Assembly (NCBI GenBank): GCA_030765065.1
Contig: CM060978.1
Location: 56,138,421 to 56,202,420, forward strand
Direction of reading: 5' to 3'
DNA from: Deroplatys truncata
Lineage: Eukaryota; Arthropoda; Insecta; Mantodea; Mantidae
Length of the DNA stretch: 64,000 nucleotides
Below the pieces are notes generated by a model, which did not search any database, was not told where the DNA came from, and saw only the letters and a list, made by a program, of their open reading frames with translations. Each line of letters begins with the position of its first letter. Position 1 is the stretch's first letter. Below are positions 58,046-64,000 of this stretch, in pieces. The position numbers were made by a program, and so were the translations under genes.

Positions 58046-60085
58046 TAAAGACTGTTGTTCACCAATAGCACCAGGGATTAATTGATCTGCATCATTTTCC
58101 CTCTGGCTTCCCAATATAAAGTCTGTAAGTTATCACTTTGAAGACCTTTGCATTTGGCGAGATGCTGTTTGTTTGGGATGATGCTGTTTGTTTGGGATGA
58201 CATCTTCTTCACAGAGCGTGCACTTGGGTGTAGGTAGGCATTGTATCTAGTAGAGGTGTTCTGCGAGGCAATCGTGGTCAGTTGCCATCCTAAATAAGGC
58301 CGCTGCAGTTTTCCTTGGCATTTTTTGTATATCAACTCTACTGTTTAACTTATTTATTGACGATATCTTAGAAGAGTTGAATAAGGATAACTTATATTAC
58401 CCACAGTAAATAATAGAGAAATTCCAGGATTACTTTTTGCAGATGATTTAGTGGCAGGTTCTATTTCAGTAGGAGGTTAACAAAAGAGTTACATATCATA
58501 TATTCATTTTGTAAGAAATGGGCTTTAAGAATAAACTTTAAAAATCACAGATAATGGTATTTAAAAAGAGCTATAAATGGAAGAAGGAAAACTGGTATGC
58601 GGAAGGGGAAGAGTTGCAAATAGTAAACAAGTTTGATTATTTGGGAGTGAGAATAAGTAGTAGTAATGGGAGATAGAATGATCACAAGATAGGTGTGCCT
58701 TAGCTAAGGGAAGATTAGCAATGACTGCTATAAGAATATGCTTAAAGAAAATACCAGATATGCAAATTAAATGGTTGGAAAGAGTTAACAAAGCTGTAGT
58801 TGAAGCAAAAATTGTCTATGGATCAGAGATTTGGGGAAATGACAAAGGATGGGAGATGATCGATAAAGTACATAAATTGTTCTGTAAATGTATGTTAGGT
58901 TTATCTATTTCATCACCTAATGGAGCAGCAATGTTGGAGCTGGGAAGAGTAGGTAGCAAGGGCATGATAGTAGAAAGGATACTTAAATATTGGCATAGAT
59001 TGAAATCATTGGACGAGCATAATATCTTGAGGCAATGTTTAATAATACAAGAAAAATCCAGCGATGAGATGAACTGGGCTCAAGGAATAAGGAAAATCCT
59101 ATAGGAAATAGAAAAGGGCAACTTATGGTATGAGAGAGGGGTTAAAGGTTTTCCTGAAAGAAGTGAGGAACAGAGTAGAAGATATAGAGAAACAAGAATT
59201 ATTTCAAAGTCTTGAAGGAAAGAAAAGTTTGGAACTATATAGACAATTAAAGGTGAACTGAGGAAAGGTTAGTAATAGGTAATTGGTTAGTGAGAGAAGG
59301 GTGGGCCTGGTCTAGATTAAATGCATATAGGCTAAGGGGAGATAGGAAGGAAGCGAATTTGAATAGGTATCCTCTTTGTGGAGAGGCAGATAATGATTTG
59401 TGTTATATAATTGAATATGAAGAAACTAAGTTGTGGAGAGATCAGTTTTTACCTAAAGAATGGAGAATGTTAACAAAGAAGTGTTAAAAGTTAGGATAAT
59501 GAAATACAAAAGAAGAGGAGAATATATGAAAAATAAAGCAATATGAATTTGTTATGACCCACCATGCATAAATAACCACGGTGTTAAAATGCATGATGGA
59601 CTAAAAAAAGAAAAAATAGCAACTCAAAGTAATGTATTAAAAATTATAGGAATTTTGTATAGCATTATGGAAATAAATATATACATATACATCTTTAATA
59701 TTCTTATAATCTTTATCTTTTAATTTATTTCTTCATTAAGTCTCTGCTGTGTTTTGAAATGTTGTTTAATGTTATTTATTTCTATTTGTCCTACAGGTTT
59801 TATTTGTTGTATTGCACCTTTGTTAATTGATCCACATGTTCATTGTCCAAATGTCTGACATGAGCTGGGATCCATTGTACAGTGACATGATTTCTAGTTT
59901 TATCTGCTTTAATTATGCTTCTTATTTCTTTAATATTTCTTTTTTTATTATTGTAATTTACTCTCCCATCTATGGCTCATTTTGAGTCTTATAAGATGAC
60001 TTTTTTGTTTTATATATGGTCTATATAAAATGTTCTGTAACGCTGCTTTTATAACTGTTATTCTCCATCGTAAATTAAAGACTTG
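58046..60085 (-). mobile_element. RNase H-type LINE fragment (reverse), split by another LINE
   Basis: Same family as 2614-3151. On the minus strand 60085-59691 encodes RNase H sequence (ITVIKAALQNILYRPYIKQK and a degenerate WIPAHV-like motif), and 58336-58046 encodes the end (PGWQLTTIASQNTSTRYNAY and SARSVKKMSSQTNSIIP). Alignment to 2860-2895 shows that the plus-strand LINE at 58337-59690 was inserted between them. Confidence 0.8.
58337..59690 (+). mobile_element. LINE, 1.35-kb 5'-truncated copy
   Basis: Begins inside the reverse transcriptase (LFNLFIDDILEELNKDN, then GLLFADDLVAGS with the catalytic FADD) and continues with MQIKWLERVNKAVVEAKIVY, which keeps tryptophan where the copy at 10829 has TGA. 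The knuckle region (YPLCGEADNDLCYIIEYE) is degenerate. Several frameshifts occur. Flanks restore the host LINE with almost no target duplication. Confidence 0.8.
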
Positions 60086-60099
60086 TGCCAAACATTTTG

Positions 60100-61088
60100 C
60101 GGTGTACCATCTGTGGCCCCTTAAGCAGAATTGTCGCAATATGGCCACTAACTGAGAAGAACAAACAGATGATCTTACCAACATTTCTTGCTCACCTCAC
60201 TTTTGTGGTGGATCCTCTCCTTGGACTCTACCCTCTCGTACAGCGCATACATGACCTGTTGCACTCGCTTGGTGCCTCTGGCATCAGCGTCTCCATGTGG
60301 ATTCCAGATCATGTGGGCATCTCTGGGAACGAGTCTGCCGACGCTGCTGCCAAATCGGCTATTTTATCACCCAGATTTTTTACCTCTGTTGTTCCCTCGA
60401 CAGATTTGTGTGTTGTTTTACGTCACCGCATCCTCTCGCTTTGGCGCGATGAGTGGACGGCCCTCCGGGGGAACAAGTTGCGGGAGGTTAAACCTCCGTT
60501 AGTCTGGGGTACCTCTTCTCGTCGGGAAAGGTACTTTTAGCTCGTCTACGAATCGGACATTGCCTCTTTAGTCATAGATACCTCTTCAGTGGTGACCGCG
60601 CACCAATCTGTGATGCGCCCTTAACGGTGCGTCACATTTTAACAGAGTGTCAAGTTTTAGCTCCGTTGCGCGATCGTGTGGGTCTGTCTGTTGGCATAGC
60701 CAACGTTTTGGCAGACGATGCGCGTGCTGTAGAATGTCTTTTACGTTTTATAAGTGTCAGTGGTTTTAATCGGCACATTTGATGCGCTGAACGTCTTTTA
60801 GCTTTGTGATTTTATATTGTCTGTTTTAATGGGGCTCTTCTCCCCGACGGACATATGACGCTCATGTCCCTCGCATTCTACAGTTCTTGACACGTTGTTT
60901 TACTCTTTTATTGACCATGCTTTTAGTGTGTTGGTTTTTGGAATTTGGTGTATTGTGTTTTAGTTTTTTCGACATCGGGGGTTTGTGTCCCGTTTTTTTT
61001 CTTGGATTTTAAATTTTATACATTGTAAGGGCGCTGATGACCCTAGATGTTTAGCGCCCTTAAACCCCATATCATCATCATCATCATC
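60100..61088 (+). mobile_element. RNase H-type LINE, about 1-kb 3' fragment
   Basis: Encodes PLVQRIHDLLHSLGASGISV, then WIPDHVGISGNESADAAAKS (RNase H), LCVVLRHRILSLWRDEWTAL, and after a frameshift the knuckle region (APLTVRHILTECQVLAPLRD). The 3' untranslated region has AAGGGCGCTGATGACCCTAG and the tail is about seven CAT units. It is the same family as the copy at 34653. GC content is clearly higher than the surroundings. The 5' edge is uncertain by about 100 bp. Confidence 0.85.
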
Positions 61089-62586
61089 ATTGGACTAAGT
61101 GACTGAGTGTCACTTAGTTGCTGGATTATACTGGTATATTCAACTTTCGTCATCTGTTACAATGTTAAATATTATTTTGGATCTCCATCAAATTTTTCTA
61201 TCACTTCCTGGCAAATTTCACACGTGCCTGTTACACACTGCAGAATTTCCTGACATGAAGCTTTTCCTTTAAGGATGGTGTTCACTGCTACCTGCAATAT
61301 GTGCTCTGCTTTCATCATCTTGTTGCTGTAGCCAGCCTTCTTGCATGATCTTCATCTTCAAGGGAATCCCTTCCTTCTAAACTCTGCAAACCATCAAACA
61401 GTGGATTGCGAAGGCAAAGATCCTCAAATGCCCGATGCAGTCTTGCAAAGCATTCTCTCTACCTTAGTGACTTTAAAATCATAGCATGGAAACTCTCTTG
61501 AGATCCATCCTAGTGTATGGCATAACAACACCTGAAGTGCTGATGCTGCAAATTATTGGAGCACACCTAGGCTTGCACATGTTACTATCTGAACTTCAAT
61601 CTAAAGCTAAGAAGACCTGCTTTGGCTTACCACAGCTTATTGTTGCTCATTCTCAAAAGTTTTAGAGTGAGCCATAATCTGACAATCCAAAGCCAGGACA
61701 TTAGTTCAATCGACTTAAGGAAAAGGAATTTTGAGGAATAAGGAATCCTAATGCAGAAAAAATGTGCATAACCAGAGTTTTGGAAGGACTGCTTTATTGT
61801 GTTTTACCTAAGTAAGCACATATCAAAAAATATATTAAAGGTATTCAGTACAACTTAATGAATTCCGTATCAACTTTTAAGTTTTTTATACCAATCGTAC
61901 TTCTCTAAACATAAAAGGAACTAGGTCTTGTTCACAGTAAATTGATAATACTCATTGCACCTTATATTTTTTATGTTGTATTATATTTTATTTGCTAATA
62001 TCAGGAAATTTTTAAAACTCTAGCAGCCACGTAAATACTTCTGTACATAATACTATAATGCAGAGTCAAATTTTAAGGGCGAATTTTCTCAAAACCTATT
62101 TCTCAGCATTCTTATTGCTTAAAATGTTTCATGTACTACTGACTGTTAGCGCCTAATTTTCAATAAAATCTCCAGAATTCTTACCTACTAAAGAGTTCAT
62201 TTTTAATTACATAATTACCTTACTTTCGATTAAATATTTGCATAGCTTGATATTTTTAAAACCGAAGACACCTATATAAATGAAAAGGATTTACATGCTT
62301 TATTTGAATTTTAAAATATTCCAATCTGGTATTCTTTAATGGTCTATCAAAGCAAAAATAAAAATTAGAGTAGACTGTAATAAACCACTAGAGTGCGGAG
62401 TGTTTTAAATTTGTCCATAAAATTCGTTAAATCAAGAACAAAAAAAAAATAATCTCTCTAAAGTAAATGCACAAAGCTCATTGAAAATTTCTATATTACA
62501 TCCTCAATCCGAGATAATTTATTAAGCTTCCTCACAGGTGCATTGTTGAAATAACTAATGAGCCCCTACCTTCCAAAAATTCACAC
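61089..62586. other. No confident gene; possible transposase scraps
   Basis: Near 61300-61440 the minus strand reads GLQSLEGRDSLEDEDHARRL, faintly like the segment of mariner N-termini that precedes G-R-P. The support is weak. The rest to 62586 is AT-rich and unassigned. Confidence 0.3.
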
Positions 62587-63515
62587 TCTTTACTTTCTCT
62601 ACTACGTATAGTAAGTAGGGGAAGTATTGTATTTCACCCAAAAATTCGTTACCGAGATTTCACCGGAAATATATGTTTTGAGACCCCCGTGAATCCAAAA
62701 AAAAAAAAAAACAGATTTTTGGAAACATGTCCGTGTGTGTGACTGAACAGCATAACTCGGAAACGAACAGTTGCATAAACATCAAACTTGGTATTTAGAT
62801 TCAGTATCTTCCAGAGATGCGACACGAAGGTTTTCAAGAAAATCCCCCACCGCAGATTACCCTTTACATGGAACATTTTTCGAAAATTTTAATTTTCTAA
62901 GAAATGGCTCAAACGATTTTGGCTAAAATATCATATGTTTAATATATTTTCATGACAAAATGTATATCTTGAATTTTCTGGGAATGTCTCCAAAAGTGTT
63001 CTTCATTGTGAACGACTTTTGCATAACTGGTAAACCATAAAAATTTTACTACACAAAAAATGTAGATCGCGTTAAAATACACAATTTATGTCATACTTTT
63101 TTTGTTGTTGTTGAGCGAACCATTTTCGAGATATTGCTTGTTATTCCCCAAATTTTTCAATACTTATTTTCTCAAATGGGAATTCGTTATTCATTTCTTT
63201 TATTGGATATGCAAAGAGTATTAATCTGTGGCAAAGAGAATGGTGCTGCACCTAGCAACCAGCTATTAAGAGATATGTATGTGCTTAAAGGCTACTGTAT
63301 TTCTATATTGTCCTTGCAAATACAAAACAAGGGGAACATAGTACGCCTTAAGCGATAGTCAAATGTTTTTAGAACTGGTCGCTATGTGTAAAATGTAATT
63401 CTCTTTGCATGTCAAAAGATCGTTTTTGCAAATGTTTATCTCGATTAATATGAAATAAATAGAGAATAAGAGTTTTTAAAAATAGTTTGTACAATAGTAG
63501 GGAGAGTCATGTGAG
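62587..63515 (+). repeat. Family Q copy, subfamily with internal inversion
   Basis: Starts TTTACTTTCTCTACTACGTA and reaches GGGAGAGTCATGTGAGTTT. It shares with 33037 the inverted tail piece (CAAGGGGAACATAGTACGCC through TTCTCTTTGCAT, about 63328-63410) and the same breakpoints. A run of A bases near 62697 is expanded. Confidence 0.85.
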
Positions 63516-63960
63516 TTTATTTTTTTGTCCTGCTAATGCAAAGAGAACCACATAGCAACCAGCTCTTAAAATATTTGACTATCACTTATAGCCTAGCAAT
63601 TCCCCTTGCATCTACAAGAAAATTAGCAATAAGATTAACATCTTGATTAACATGAAGCATATGGAGAATAGGCGTTTGTAAAAATAGTTTGTACAAGAGT
63701 AGAGAAAGTCATGTGAGTGTAACATCAGATTTTTTTATGTCCTGGACATACAAAGAGAATGGAATGCGCCATATAGCAACCAGCTCTTAAAAGACTTGAC
63801 TATCGCTTAAATACTACCATATTCCCCTTGCACCTACAAGAAAATTAGAAATAAGATTAACATCTCGATTAACATGAAGCAAATAGAGAATGAGCGTTTG
63901 TAAAAATACTTTGTACAAGAGTAGAGAAAGTCATGTGAGTATAACACATCAGATTTTTAC
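63516..63960 (+). repeat. Two tandem copies of the family Q tail
   Basis: 63516-63735 and 63736-63960 each run from TTTTTxTGTCCTG to GTGAGTGTAACATCAGATTTTT or its variant. They repeat the last ~225 bp of a standard Q element. The second is less similar to the first than either is to separate full copies, so they were not formed by one recent duplication. Confidence 0.85.
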
Positions 63961-64000
63961 AATTATTTCCCAAAATAATAATATTGAAATATTGCATTAG

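Noticed and set aside
61300..61440. mariner-like GRDSLEDEDHARRL motif
   Set aside because: One short resemblance with no adjacent transposase motifs in any frame and no inverted repeats, so it is not called as an element.

Overview
The window reads as arthropod nuclear DNA, most likely from an insect with a large, AT-rich, transposon-filled genome. The grounds are indirect: exons with eukaryotic splice sites lie far apart, almost everything between them is decayed transposons, and those are mariner, Tc1/IS630-like, piggyBac-like, pogo-like, R2-like and RNase H-bearing LINE copies. No rRNA gene, functional tRNA gene, CRISPR array or prokaryote-style operon is visible. The species cannot be named from the sequence.

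One host gene is supported on the + strand. Exons at 30305-30472, 44690-44914 and 47454-48518, all joined in phase 0, give a predicted 485-residue protein. Its N-terminal part looks like a PIH1 domain (PIH1D2-like, R2TP/HSP90 and dynein-arm assembly cofactor family) and its C-terminal half is long, charged and probably disordered. Intron 1 is 14.2 kb and is almost wholly transposon. A candidate alternative last exon lies at 55847-56400.

Layout. 1-10 kb: an inverted-arm repeat (family S), an R2-like retrotransposon split by a LINE fragment, a deleted DNA transposon, a piggyBac-like remnant, and three related LINEs nested inside one another (6957-9418). 10-30 kb: a 2.65-kb LINE (10829-13482) with one nonsense codon, many copies of an AT-rich ~0.9-kb repeat (family Q), a 2.46-kb S element with long inverted arms, SINEs and further LINE pieces. 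30-48 kb: the PIH1-like gene with mariner, Tc1-like, MITE, LINE and Q copies in its introns. 48-64 kb: a pogo-like remnant, a triple nest of DNA transposons (52543-55706), a Tc1/IS630-like deletion derivative, two overlapping LINE nests, and a Q copy followed by two extra tandem tails.

The useful signal is mostly the insertion stratigraphy: target-site duplications can be read directly for many elements, giving a relative order of insertion. All family names rest on motifs read by eye; no database search was run. 'Family Q', 'family S' and 'family T' are labels used only here.
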